A stretch of 64,000 bases of DNA from Epiperipatus broadwayi (taxonomy: Eukaryota; Onychophora; Udeonychophora; Euonychophora; Peripatidae), in NCBI GenBank assembly GCA_028023455.1, contig JAQFVV010012511.1:1734165-1798164 (forward strand), given 5' to 3'. The notes under the pieces are model-generated. The model was not told the origin of the DNA, searched no databases, and was given only the letters and a program-made list of their open reading frames with translations. A program made the translations under genes and the position numbers. This document shows, piece by piece, positions 48,205 through 60,058 of the stretch; within the stretch, counting starts at the first letter, position 1; every line of letters begins with the position of its first letter.

Positions 48205-48690
48205 ATATTATTAATATGGATTGAAAATGTGATAGATAAAATTAACTTTGATGAAGAGATTTTATTTAAAATAATTTAATATTAAAACAAGATCTATGTA
48301 TTTGAGAAGGAAAATTTATTTATATATATAAATCTGAGACTTGGATACTTAAAACAGCAATATAGAGACTTCAGATTACTAACAACATATGAAGATATAT
48401 ATATGTTGGGATTAATAAGAACGGATTGAAAGTAATTTATATTAGAAAATAAACAGATATCATTGAGATCAGTAAAAGAAATAAAAGTCTGAAATGAAAA
48501 TAGGCTGAACTTACTTTAAAAAAAAATGATAATAAATGGAAAGCTGAAATCTTAAACTGGATTTCAAGAAATATCAAATGGATGGATAAGACTATGGATC
48601 AAAGAAATTGGATTGAACTTTGAGATTCATCATGTTGCAGTGGATCAATAATAATTGAAAATTGTGAAAATGATTTAAAAAAAACCAATA
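48205..48690 (+). pseudogene. Older RTE 3' end, right part
   Basis: After the LTR the RTE alignment resumes: TATTAATATGGATTGAAAAT matches the intact TATTAATACAGATGGAAACA. Later AAATCTGAGACTTGGATA, TAGAGACTTCAGA, TATGTTGGGATTAATAAGAA and TCTTAAACTGGATTTCAAGA follow the order of the C-terminal domain. It ends near TGCAGTGGATCAATAATAAT. The frame is destroyed. It proves that the LTR element inserted into a pre-existing RTE copy. Confidence 0.75.
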
Positions 48691-49264
48691 TAATGGTTTA
48701 TATATATATATAAAACTATATGCACATGTATATATATTTTTAAAAAGATACAGTTTTCTTAAAAATAATTTTGAAATAATAATTTATTTGAATTTTAATA
48801 AATTTTTATATTTTATTAAAGAAAATTATTCTTAAAAATGGTGTAATTCATTCACTTAAAGGTAAGATCCTTTTCCTAATTCATTATTCTCTGCAAGATA
48901 CTACTGTACTGTTTAAGGTGTTACTTGGTACAATGACTAGAATATTGCATGTTATATTCATGATCTGAGTTTGAATCTGGATAATATATTTTTATATATT
49001 TAGAATTTTTCTCTAAAAAGATGGCCCATAACTAAAACAGTTATCCTTCCAATAATTAATAGTAAATAATTTGTTTGTTGTAAAGAGGTCTTGACTTAAT
49101 CTCAGCTGATTGTTTGTACCTGCAGTCTATTATAGGGTTGAATAAAAATAATTGTAATTTGAGTTATTAAAGATAATAAGAAAATTCGGATCAGTAAAAG
49201 TAAAAACAGTCATCAAATAGCCTATTGCAATGCAAAGACATTTCAGCAGTAAAGATACAAAATA
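48691..49264. other. AT-rich DNA with a weak tRNA-like segment
   Basis: At 48925-48980, TTGGTACAATGACTAGAATA followed by ATCTGAGTTTGAATCTGG looks like decayed A and B boxes of a SINE (similar to families at 21.75 and 26.93 kb). Nothing else was recognised. Confidence 0.35.
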
Positions 49265-49375
49265 TGTCAAGCGGTGTTAGCCGAGAGGTCAGCACAGCCG
49301 CTTTACAAGCAAGTAGTTGGTTGCAGACGGTTATGGATTCATTTCCGGGCCGATGCTATGGCATATGGGGGAAAA
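49265..49375 (+). mobile_element. tRNA-derived SINE-like unit with Leu/Ser-type head
   Basis: GTTAGCCGAGAGGTCAGCAC is an A-box and D-arm of the type found in class II (Leu/Ser) tRNAs. About 45 bases on, GGATTCATTTCCGGG resembles a T-arm/B box. The patch is distinctly G+C-richer than its flanks. No convincing acceptor stem or 7-base anticodon loop could be drawn, so a functional tRNA is unlikely. The frame 49225-49434 that covers it is not taken as a gene. Confidence 0.5.
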
Positions 49376-51488
49376 AAGATACAAAATATGATGTGGTCTT
49401 CACTTCCGTTGAGAGAGATGTCACAGTTTTATGAATCGTGATTCTTACTTAAATTTATCTTTTTAAAATAGGATTTAATTTTTAAAATGTAACATGATTT
49501 CCAAACTAATGTAAAACAGAAATTATTTTAAAATAAATTTTAAAATGTTCTCATAAATATTTTTAAATTAAAAACCAAAACTTTATTGTAATTTGAAAGC
49601 ATTTGTTTTTAATTTAATCAAATTTCAATTATTATTATAAGTTATTAAAGCAAGAAGATGCTGTAGATTATTTAGTTTTTAATTGCACAGCAAACATTTT
49701 AAATTGCCATTTGTAATAAATCTATAGTTTCCGTTCATATTTATTTAAATAATAATGATTTAACTTTTTTAAAAATAATAGTTTTAATTTTATATATAAA
49801 AATGTCTATAATATTGTAATGATATTTCAGTACTAGATCACCAAAAATATTTATTAATTTCTCCTTAGATAATAATTTTTAAATATATACATTGTTAAAA
49901 ATTTATGCTATGAAATGTAAACCAAAATTTACTTACTATCAAATATAAGATTGAGAGATTGAAAAAATGTAAATGAGGCTTGTTGATCATAAGTAAATCC
50001 TATAGGTAAAAGCAAAACCAAATTTTAAATAGTCCACTGCATTGAAGAGATCTCTTCAACAATTCTTGTTAAATGAGTAAAGAGAACATTATTCATATAA
50101 TTACCAATACTGAGAGTTTTAGTGTTTCTTCATTTTAGTTTGCTCTCTGGCTTAAAATATCTAGATATTCATTTACTGTCCAATATTGGATAGTTGTCTG
50201 AGTTGTCTATGGATTGTTACCTGAAAAGGTCACAAAATCTGATTAGGACCCAAAAAAGTTTCAAGTTTATCCTGAATGAACTACCATTATGACTTGAAGC
50301 TCATAAAATATTGTACTTTTAAAATTATATATTTTAATATCAACAGATTTTATAGAGTATATATAAAAACTTACCAAGTTTCAGAATCTATATAACCATG
50401 CAAGTGAATTAACTCTGGTTCAAATCTCAGATTCAGTTTTAATTTCAAGATATTAGCTTAATGCAGTAAATCTGAATTTTCACTAACAAAAACTAAATCA
50501 CCTAGAGTCCACTAATTACTCAAATTTATAGGAGATGGCTCTATAAAAGGATAAATAGTATGGCTCTTAAAAATATGAATAAATATGAGGAGGTCATGTG
50601 ATATTGTTGTTGTAATATCATTCATTCTGACTCTTTATCTCAGAAATATAAAAAATAAAAAATATATTCATTAATTGAGTCACACATAAATAAACTTTTT
50701 ATAATTAAAAATAATAATATAATATATATATAATAATTAAGATATTTCTGAATATTAAATAACAAAGTCTATGTAATAAGATTTATTTTTATTATTATTA
50801 TTTTTTCATGTGTCATAGCATTGAGCAAACCCGCTAACCCAGGGAAATATCAAAAATGTATCTATATCACCTCCTCTATTTTCCCCTCTCTAATCATTAA
50901 ATAAAAATTATATGCTCAGTTGCTAAAAAGGTCACGTGGCATTCAAGCATCAAAGTGAAAAGCACAGTACAACAATTCTATTTAACTGATTAAATTGAGG
51001 TTTTGTTTACTTTAATGGAAATAGATTCACGAATCTTTTAAATTTTTAAATCCATCATTAAACTGACATACCCAAGATTTTATCCACTGATAACTTATCT
51101 CTAATTCAGTAATACTTACATAAATAAAAATTTGAATTTGGAATAATATTAATATGGCATTTATAAATCTTTAATATATAATTAGTATAAAACTTGTGTT
51201 TATCTTTTTTAGATGTCTATTATATTCATATGCTTCCAGAATGTTTGGTGAAATGAAAATTTTAAGTATATCAAATAATAATACACATGAAAAATAAGAG
51301 ATGGAGTTGGATTAATGACATTATGTGATTAATCTTAGTAAAAAATTGATATATTAATCTTTATTTGAGTGTAAAAGTTTATATCTGAAATAGGAATGAT
51401 GAGATAATCTTTAGCCTAAAAAGTGATCAGTAACAATCAATTTATTTATCTAAAATGGGTTTTTTAAAAGGCATATGGCATTATTGCT
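49376..51488. other. AT-rich DNA, nothing recognised
   Basis: No coding, RNA or repeat signal was noticed. A short less AT-rich patch near 50820-50950 has no readable frame. Confidence 0.4.
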
Positions 51489-51592
51489 TGGGAGTTCGTA
51501 AGGAGTTTGGACACCAGATCTGAAAATACCAGAATCAATACTGGGACCTTCTAATGCCTAGTTGGATGCTCCACCAACTATGCCATACCATG
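51489..51592 (-). mobile_element. SINE-like unit, family S1 (second copy)
   Basis: The minus strand reads GCATGGTATGGCATAGTTGG then TGGAGCATCCAACTAGGCAT: a tRNA-like D-arm (TAGTTGGTGGAGCA) followed by a paired region. GGTCCCAGTATTGATTCTGG follows in the T-arm position, and then a tail shared with the 60.1 kb copy (CTGGTGTCCAAACTCCTTACGAAC). This is the clearest tRNA-derived head in the window. Confidence 0.6.
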
Positions 51593-52804
51593 CAAAGTCT
51601 AAAATAGATGATGTTAAAAAACTGAGTGCAGGAATTTGAGATTTTATTGTAATAATATATACCATCACTAAACGTTTTTTTTTTCAATAAAAGTACTTTC
51701 ATTCTTAAAAGTTTTATTTCATAGTGAACTATTTTGTATTTGTACATATCTGTTGCATATTTATATATTTATTTTAATTTTATATTAATTGATAGACGAT
51801 GTTGGCCTACATGGTATAACAGAGTGATGGAAAAGTAAGATTTCTAGTTCAAAGTTCAAACTGACTCACATCACATGATCTCTTAAATAAAGTACTCTAT
51901 TATTTTATTATATTAAACAATATTAATGCAAGCTGATATTTTGTAGTTACTTTGATCTTCTTTTTAACTAAATTTTGAGTTGTTTAAAGTAATTTTATTC
52001 ATTTACTTTTAAAAGTTTTATTGCTATAAAAACTCTTTGACAAAATATTAAAATAGGCAATATTTTTACAAAAGAATCTGAACTATAAGATAATATTTAC
52101 AAATATTGTAACAAAGAAAATAGCAAGTTTACTTTTAAAAGGTTTATTTTTCTTCTATAAAGAGTTAAAAAATTAAGAAAAATAAATAAATCTAGAAAAT
52201 ATATAGACTTTAAAAGTGGATGAATATTTATTGAAAAAGTTTATTTAAAGTTTCAACTAGATTTAGTGTGTTTTTTTTTTTTAGGTAGCCAGTGATAATT
52301 AATATGGTTGATTATCTCAATATTGGTCAGTTATTAGGTATCCGGGTATTTTTAAAGAAATTGTCAGCAAGTAAGAAAAACCATCCAAACTCATCACCTT
52401 GATTATAATGATTATTTTTCAATATTTATTTATGAGAAGTTATTAGAAAGGTTTTTGATTTATATTGGGATATCTAAATTTGTTTTTACTTATACCTTTA
52501 TATATATATGTAGAATATAATGAAGCTTCAATATGCATTTTATCAATATATACTACTTTCATTATATATATGCTATTCAAAAAATATATAAATAAATAAA
52601 AAATAAAATACGGTAGCAGTCTTTTTTTTTTTTTTTTGCAATCATATTTGTTAATAATGTTTCTTCAAATTAAATTGAAAGCATGCACATTTTATTTTAT
52701 TATATTGCTTTTCTAAATTTTGAAGTGATATAGTATTTTCTATATATTTTTTTTCTAAATGAAAGGCTAAAAGTTTTACGAAATTTAAGAAAATTTGTAA
52801 AGTA
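51593..52804. other. AT-rich DNA with a weak tRNA-like segment
   Basis: At 51810-51880, ACATGGTATAACAGAGTGAT and AGTTCAAAGTTCAAACT could be decayed SINE boxes. T-runs lie at 52271-52282 and 52622-52637. No coding signal was seen. Confidence 0.35.
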
Positions 52805-54050
52805 TCTTTTTTATGTGGAGAAATTATAAATGCTTAACATTGTTTCTTCTTTTTATTATTATATATATTTTTGTAGAATTCTTTTACGCATTTCATGATG
52901 TCAGCTGTTTTTCTAATAATTTTTCATCTTTTCTTCTTATTGTTGAGACAATTTTTTTTCCAATAACAAGATATTTTATACTATTGAGACTTCTATATTT
53001 GTTTATGGATTCTCTGTTCATTTAATTTTTAGCTCTCTTCTCTTATATTATATTATATATATAATTATTTTACAGAACTCCAGATATTCAGTTCTTTTAA
53101 TGAATCATTGAAAAAAATGTTTATATTCTTTCTTGTATTCATACATTATATTATCTTCATTGAAAATTTACTAGTGAATTATTACAGTTCTTACTAGAAT
53201 ACTAGTTATCTTATTGATTTCAGCCAAGTTTGAATCATCTTTAAAATCTGTTATTTTTAAATAATTAGTAAGTTCTAATTTTAATTTATTTTCTCTTACA
53301 TTTCATTAATCAACTATTATTTTTGTGTAAAACCTATTGAGAATATTACAATCTTCAAATATAAATTTTCTCTTATTCAAAGTATAAATCAGTTCTGCTA
53401 TTTCTTCATTTGGATTTTCCATATCTATTTTTATACAATATTTTTTCCAAAGAAAAAATTAATAATATACACTTTTTCTTTTTTTCTGCAAATTTCACAA
53501 GTCTGTGTCCTCTCTCATTTCTATCACCAAAATCATTTCTTTAAAACACTTTCATCTTTCAATATAATTTTTCCAATTTTTAGTATTAAAACCTTCCATG
53601 AAAATTTTAAAATATTGTTGTTTTCTTTGAACAAAAATCTTTTGTATATTTATGTAAAAATTCTCTATTTCTTTATCACAATAAGAACTTGTTGAGATAT
53701 AAATCTGATTTATTTGCATTTGGTACCTTCCATTACATTGAGTATAACTAATCTTGAAATTTCCACAATAATGATTTTTACTTTTTATTTATAATGAATC
53801 CTATACCACTTTTGTTTATAATATTTGTTCTTATATAGTAAAATACATATCTCCATTTAAATCAATTGTCTCTTCACTCTTTATTTATTTTCAAAAGTCT
53901 AACAATATTCTTTTTAATATTGGATGGTTTTATTCTTGTTCATGCAATTTTTTTTCCACTTGTCATATAGTGACAGATAGCTAAATAAAAAATCATTATT
54001 GATTGGGAGACCGAGTTGACAGAGAATTTTTTATTTTCTTCTTCTTCAGT
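52805..54050 (-). pseudogene. RTE LINE relic, endonuclease to RT N-terminus
   Basis: The minus strand aligns at the DNA level with the intact RTE for over 1.2 kb. Landmarks are GTGAAGAGACAATTGATTTA, GGATTCATTATAAATAAAAA, CAACAAGTTCT, AGAAATGAGAGAGGACA.AGACTTGTG, TTAGAACTTAC, GATGATTCA, GAATATCTGGAGTTCTGTAA and AGCTGACATCATGAAATG. They appear in the same order as 41.8-42.95 kb. Both ends are truncated. Many indels destroy the frame, so the copy is clearly older than the 41.2 kb element. Confidence 0.8.
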
Positions 54051-54149
54051 TCCCAATCCTTATTAAATAATTTACTTGAGTTTAATAAACAATAAATGTC
54101 ATATTATTTTAATTTAAAAAAAAGTTGATTTCGGAAACATTTTGCTATT

Positions 54150-55174
54150 CTCCTCAATAAACTAAAGATCAGCTTTTCAAGCTAGTGTACATGTGCTTTT
54201 TATGAATATTAATACTAATAAATGAATACTTTCACTTCCAACACAAGATAAAGTTTTTGCAAAAGAATAGAATGAATCCACCTATTCTTCCAACCCAAAT
54301 GCTTAAATATGGACAAATCTTAAGCACTGGAAATGAAAGCATGAAGATAAACCAATCACTTTAAATTACTTTTTACTATGTCTGAATGAATGATGCCCTT
54401 AAAATTTTCTAGAATTTACAAAACGTCATTCTTAAATAAAACTAAACGTATGTAAATGACGCATTTATTTTATATAGCACTATGTTTATAAATTGTAATA
54501 AACTAAAGATAAGATTTTCAAGCTAATGTACATGGGCTTTTTATGAATATTCTTTCGCAAAGACTTTATCTTGTGTTGGAAGTGAAAGTATTCATTTATT
54601 AGTACTAATATTCATAAAAAGAACATGTACATTAGCTTGAAAAGCTTTTTAACCTTATGTTGGATGTATGTTTTGGTATAGCCTGAATTTTCTTTTGGAG
54701 TCACTTTTCTGAATTTTTCTATCTAAAATTTTCTTTAGTACAGCAGATGTTACATTTTTCTTCTTTATATTACAAAACATTATAAACATAGCACTATATA
54801 AAATAAATGCCTCATTTACATATGTTTAGTTTCATTTAAGAATGATGTTTCGTAAATTCTAGAAAATTTTGTGGGCGTCATTCATTCAGACATAGTAAAA
54901 AGTAATTTAAAGTGATTGGTTTATCTTCAAGCTTTCATTTCCAGTGCTTAAGATTTGCCCATATTTAAGCATTTGGGTTGAAAGAATAGGTGGATTCATT
55001 CTATTCTTTTGCAAAGACTTTATCTTGTGTTGGAAGTGAAAGTATTCATTTATTAGTATTAATATTCATAAAAAGCACATGTACATTAGCTTGAAAAGCT
55101 GATCTTTAGTTTATTACAATTTATAAACATAGCGTTATATAAAATAAATGCTTGATTTACATATCCTCCTCAAT
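54150..55174. mobile_element. Inverted concatemer, family C, with 9-bp TSD
   Basis: A 9-bp repeat CTCCTCAAT (54150-54158 and 55166-55174) bounds the block. Inside, the left arm (54159-54500, then the start of another unit to about 54565) is the reverse complement of the right arm (about 54565-55115). The right arm also repeats itself head to tail: the ATAAACATAGC..TATATAAAATAAATGC string occurs near 54782 and 55129, giving a unit of about 350 bp. The architecture is the same as the hammerhead concatemer at 22.7 kb, but I find no convincing hammerhead core. There is no coding frame. Confidence 0.72.
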
Positions 55175-55250
55175 GCAAATATATATTTAAATATAATATT
55201 TATAGTAATATCTAGATTTTTAAATAATAATTTATTTAATCTGTTAGTCA

Positions 55251-56261
55251 ATTACATTAATTCTAACATCTCGTAATATTAGTTAAAATTTTGTGAATGT
55301 TAATATATATAATAAAGAAAAATGGAAGTAAAGTGAATAATATAAAATCTTACCAAATTCAGCACTTCATTTATTTTGCCATAATACCTTATATAAATAC
55401 AATTTATCCACTACTTTGAATATTTTTTAGCAAAAACCTTTTATTGATCTCATGTTTCAACTGTCCTGCAGTCTTCTTCAGAGTTATGATATAATGATAT
55501 TATTTATTATTATTATTTTATTAATCTTATTGTTTACACTTTTATGGTATTATTTATATAGTTATGTATTCATTTTATGTTGTTCATTATATCATCCCTC
55601 TGAAAAAGACTGCAGTATAGTTGAAATATAAGGTCAATAAAAGGTTTTTGCTAAAAAGAGTTCAAAGTAGTGGATAAATTGTATTAATATAAAATCTTCA
55701 TGTTCCCATTCCAAGACATGTAAGACTGTCATATATAATTAAATTTAGGTACAAAGATAAGATAGCCACTCTTATCTTTTCAAATTCTCTACCTTGTGCC
55801 TTGGATCAAGTTTCCTCACATTCAACAAAACAATGTTAATTTAATATAACAGTATAGCACATATGTAAAAGATTGAATTACTCTATTTAAAATTACAATT
55901 TGAAACTGTACTAGTAAATTTATTCATGAATTACATTAATTTTAACATCTTTTAACATTAAACACAGTAAATGTTAACATTTCACTATTATTAATATGTA
56001 TAATAATATAAAAAAAATAAGTAAAATGAATAAAGCTCTTATTCCAAAATATTTATGATTGACCTATATAATTGAATTTAGGTACAAAGATAATATGGCC
56101 TCTCTTATCTTCTCAGTTTCTAGTCTATGCTGTGCCTTAAATTGAGTTTCCTCACATTCAACAAAAACAATATTGATTTAATATAATAATACAATATATG
56201 TGTAAAAGGTTGACTACCTTCTATTTAAAATTACAGTTTGAAACTGCTAGTAAATCTATTG
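55251..56261 (+). repeat. 332-bp tandem repeat, two copies, one interrupted
   Basis: Copy 1 (55251-55337 plus 55699-55929) and copy 2 (55930-56261) share ATTACATTAATT.TAACATCT, TTTAGGTACAAAGATAA.AT, TTTCCTCACATTCAACAAAA and TTTGAAACTG in the same order. Copy 1 is split by a 333-bp insertion. A reverse-complement relative lies at about 5280-5410. The repeat is non-coding. Confidence 0.72.
55338..55698. mobile_element. Small inverted-repeat element with 14-bp TSD
   Basis: TAATATAAAATCTT occurs at 55338-55351 and 55685-55698 on either side of a 333-bp insertion into a tandem repeat whose second copy shows the empty site. Inverted arms of about 110 bp (55380-55495 and 55585-55684) each read outward as CTGAAGA or CTGAAAA, a short hairpin around GACTGCAG, GAAAC or GAAAT, then a GATC/GGTC string and AATAAAAGG. 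This is the layout seen at PLE and retrozyme ends, though stem I pairing is not evident. It is probably a non-autonomous PLE terminus inserted head to head. Confidence 0.7.
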
Positions 56262-57379
56262 ATCAATTATATAATTATTATATATGCAGCTGGAATCCTG
56301 CATGGGAAGTCTTTTTATATAGTGATTTAGTATAGCATTCACCATCACTTTGCACTCATTAATTTAATAAACAAAAAAAAATATTCACCATAGCAATCTT
56401 TAAAAAATTTTCAAAGATATATGTTTGGTTGGTTTTTTTAAAAATAAGGCTGCCATTTTGAAATACTAATGTCACCATAGGATACTGACCTCATGAAACA
56501 AATCCATATAAAAGTAATGAAATTTATGCTAAGAAAAAAAAATACTGTACAACTAATATTCATTATGTAATTAAAAACAAACTTTGACAACATATAAAGT
56601 ATACTTAAAATATGATTTAGTTATTTAATTTTTATTCATTATTTTTACTAATATAATATTTAGTAGCTATCCAGACAGCCTAAGATCAGCTTTATTCAGT
56701 ACATATTTCAAAATAAATGTTAATATCTATATTGTAATAAAATGCACTATAAATATGTTGTAAATACAATTTATTTAGTTATATTTTATTCAGTATTCTC
56801 ATAGCAAAGTCTAGTAAATCTCCTAATATATCTGTGGCAGTCATCACAAATATTAAAAAAGAACAAATATATACAATGGCCAAATATTCAGTATAAAAAT
56901 TATTTATTCACAATCTCCTTATAGATATATATTTAATATAATAATTAATCTAAATAAGATTGAAACAAGCAACTAATATTTACAATTATTTAATTATCAG
57001 CCTGGCTTTCATCTCTTATTGAGATCTTTTTAAGATATAAAGTTTTATACATCACATGATCTATTAATTCCATTTACTCCATCTATTGGACATTACCTTC
57101 AACTATATAATTGACTTTATACATATAAACCTACAAATAAATAAAATGAAAAAAAAATCAACATAAAATGTTTTTAAAACTATATAAATACATATACATA
57201 TATTTTTATACACCTATACAAAAAAGTAAATATTCTACCCCCCCCCTTCTTATAAACTCTCATTCACAATTCTACCATAATTTTTAAATCTTCCAGTTAT
57301 CTAATAATGCCCATTTTCCACTAAATTTTGCTGGACCTTTAACTATATTAAACATCTATCCAAATTTTTCTGAATCTAT
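56262..57379. other. AT-rich DNA, nothing recognised
   Basis: There is a C-run at about 57238-57246. No coding or repeat signal was noticed. It may include the 3' untranslated part of the PLE to its right. Confidence 0.4.
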
Positions 57380-57402
57380 AAAGTTTCATAACATATTCTT
57401 TT

Positions 57403-57640
57403 TCAATACTCTTTAACATATTTTATAACTCTAATATTCTTCTCACATTCCATTTTATGGCCAGTATCTAAATAATGTATATATAGTCCTGTCTTAATAT
57501 ATTTTTTATTAATTTCTTTATCATGTTTCTTTTCTCTATTATTTATCATTCTTCCTGCCTGTCCTATTACAATTTCCACATTCAATTTTATTATCCAACC
57601 CTACCTTACTATTAATACCATTTATCCTATTTGTATTACA
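57403..57640 (-). pseudogene. PLE GIY-YIG endonuclease domain
   Basis: IVIGQAGRMINNREKKHDKE is the YIGQ-T-GR...R..EH block of EN-positive PLEs. GLYIHYLDTGHKMECEKN follows, matching the H....GH motif, and VIKYVKEY replaces the usual R...EA end. The first GIY half and the zinc-binding cysteines lie upstream (CGN-like reading near 57575-57600) in a damaged frame. Confidence 0.72.
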
Positions 57641-57955
57641 TAACTATCTATCCAAAGACTTACTATTTTTCCAATATATTCTTATATTATTTGGTAATTT
57701 CTCTCTTACTAACTTTTTATATACTTCCCTTATCTGGAATGGACATCCACTTATAATCTTTATATTTATTCTTATCATACTTATTTTTACTATTTATATT
57801 TTTATTTCTAAAAATATTTTTAATTACCATTTTTTTATATCTTATTTTAACATAATTATTCTCTACTTTTAATTTTTGCTCATTTTCATATCTTTCTTAT
57901 CTAATGCAAGTTTATCATTTTTTAACTTAAATTTCTTTAAAATCTCTACCTTTTG

Positions 57956-58649
57956 TCACCATGACTGATATGACTTTGGTTCAATTAAACTTCTAATTTT
58001 TCTATCTTTAACATTATGTTTAATAACTATTTTATTCATTATGCCTCTTTTCACAAAAATATCTAAAGATTTTAAGCCATTTCTTTCTTTCTCCATTGTA
58101 AACCTAATTTTATATTTATTATTATTCAATTCACTAAAAACCTTATCAATATTTCTATTTCCAATAACAATAATATCCACAAACCTATAATATTCTATAA
58201 TTTCTTTATTCTTTATAAACAAATCCACTGTACTTTCTTCTATACTACATACAACCACTGATGATAATAAACTATAACTTATCCTCATATCCCTTTTCTG
58301 TATTCCAAATTTTTTTCTTATATTTAAAATACAAAGCCTCAACTATCATTAATAATGCTCCGTAAATAGTATATATCCTATCCTGTGAAAAAACATTACT
58401 TATTTCCAACTTAATCATAACTATTTCTATTCTATCTTTTCTAGGGACACAATAGTACATTTTTTCAATATCAAATGATGAAATTATTCCATTTCTATTT
58501 AATTTAATATTATTTAATCTATTAATAATTTCTTCAGAATTTTTTATATATTTTCCAAATCTAATTATTTCTACAATCTTTTTATATATCAAATTACATG
58601 TATCTTTAAGTATATAATTATTAAAATCCAAAATTACCCTTATTGGCAT
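57956..58649 (-). pseudogene. PLE reverse transcriptase core
   Basis: Two overlapping minus-strand frames are needed. The first (58272-58649) holds NGIISSFDIEKMYYCVPRKD, which is motif A with the catalytic Asp in SFDIE. The second (57956-58342) holds FGIQKRDMRISYSLLSSVVV in the motif B position (usually MG.PLSP), YYRFVDIIVIGN in the motif C position (YVDD with the second Asp changed to Ile) and NNKYKIRFTMEKERNGLKSL with LDIFV. The motif C change and the frameshift near 58300 mean it is inactive. Confidence 0.78.
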
Positions 58650-58920
58650 ATTCTCTATGTGCCTTAACCTTTTTTACTATATATGGATGCTCAAAACTTG
58701 TAGGATATAACCACTTATACTCCTTCTCATTGTTTAAATTCTTCATTTTTATATAATCCAACAATAATTTATATCTTGTTTAAATTTTATTTCCAAGATC
58801 TTTACTTAATTCTTTATATCCTTGTTTAACCATATCTTCGTGTATTTTCCTTTCATAATTAAATAATTGTAAACATAATTTATAATTATATTTAATTTAT
58901 TTCAATCTTATTTAGACTGA

Positions 58921-60058
58921 TTATTATATTTATAAAAACATACAAATCTTATTTATTACATAATTAATAATATATGTTCATCATATACCATAATAAAAAT
59001 ACACTATTGTTAAATTGAAAAATGTGTACTTTCTATAAAATACAATTTTCTTAATTATTTTTATAATATTTTCAAAATAATAAGAAATTTTGATTTTTCC
59101 CAGGACAAAAATGCTAGTCATCGCAAAATTTAAGCAATATGAGCAAAAAAAATGTTTTATTCATTACATAATAAATAAACTTTTGGAAATGTGTATATTA
59201 GCTAAAATTTGATTTACAAACTAATAGAATAATTAATTTATTTAAAACTTATTTCTTCATAATAGCACCATTGGCAATAGAAAAAAACATTGAAGCTATA
59301 GTAATCAATTTCATTTTACTTTTATAAAATCTAATTTTTAAAAAAATTAGACTTCATTTATATATATAAACCAAAATAGTGATTATTGTCCAAAAGGTGA
59401 CTTTACAGCAAAAGATTCATAGTTTTATTCATTAAAAAATTATGAAAATATATTGATATCATTACGCATTACATAAAATGTATGAAAAATAAATGAGAAA
59501 ACATATATACGTTCGCTTAATTTTTTTTTTACATACTTTATTTTAATTTAATAAATTATTATTTAATAAGATATTAATTTAATCTAAGAGAAATCAAAAT
59601 GACAGTTATAAAAGGTTTTGAATTATTAAAAAAATTGAAGTATTATGCAATATATTTACATATATGTTATTGCTTTTTATATGCTTACTAAAATATTTAT
59701 TTTTTAATTGTTACTTTTTTTTTCAATTTTATGTTATTGTTTTTTTAATTGGATACTTAAATGTCTTTTTTATATTTTGAATTTGTGATAATGAGTTATT
59801 TTTTTTACTGTAATGAAATCATCATAATGAGTTAAATTTTTGCTATAGGAAAACATTATCATTATTTATTTATATGAAGTTCTTGATTTATGCAGTGTTG
59901 TTGAGAACCATTTACTCTCTTTGCCTGAGTAAAAATATATATTATACAATAAATTAAAGTTTGATAATGTTACGCACATATATGAGCATATTAACAGTAG
60001 AAGTAATGATGTTTTTTAAACAGTTTATTTTTTATCATAAAAATGGCTTTATTGCTTA
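58921..60058. other. AT-rich DNA, nothing recognised
   Basis: No coding or repeat signal was noticed. T-runs lie at about 59521-59530. Confidence 0.4.

Larger units (their letters stand above)
57380..58920 (-). mobile_element. Penelope-like element, minus strand
   Basis: Minus-strand readings give, from right to left, a poorly readable RT N-terminal part (58650-58920), RT motifs A to D (57956-58650), a lysine-rich connector and a GIY-YIG domain (57400-57600). Codon use is extremely AT-rich, and stops break the frame in several places. It is the longest PLE copy by domain coverage, since it includes motif A, which the 29 kb copy lacks. Unlike most PLE copies here, it has no obvious inverted partner. 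Confidence 0.78.

Noticed and set aside
49225-49434. 69-residue plus-strand frame with balanced composition
   Set aside because: The balanced composition comes from a tRNA-like SINE patch; no protein motif was seen.
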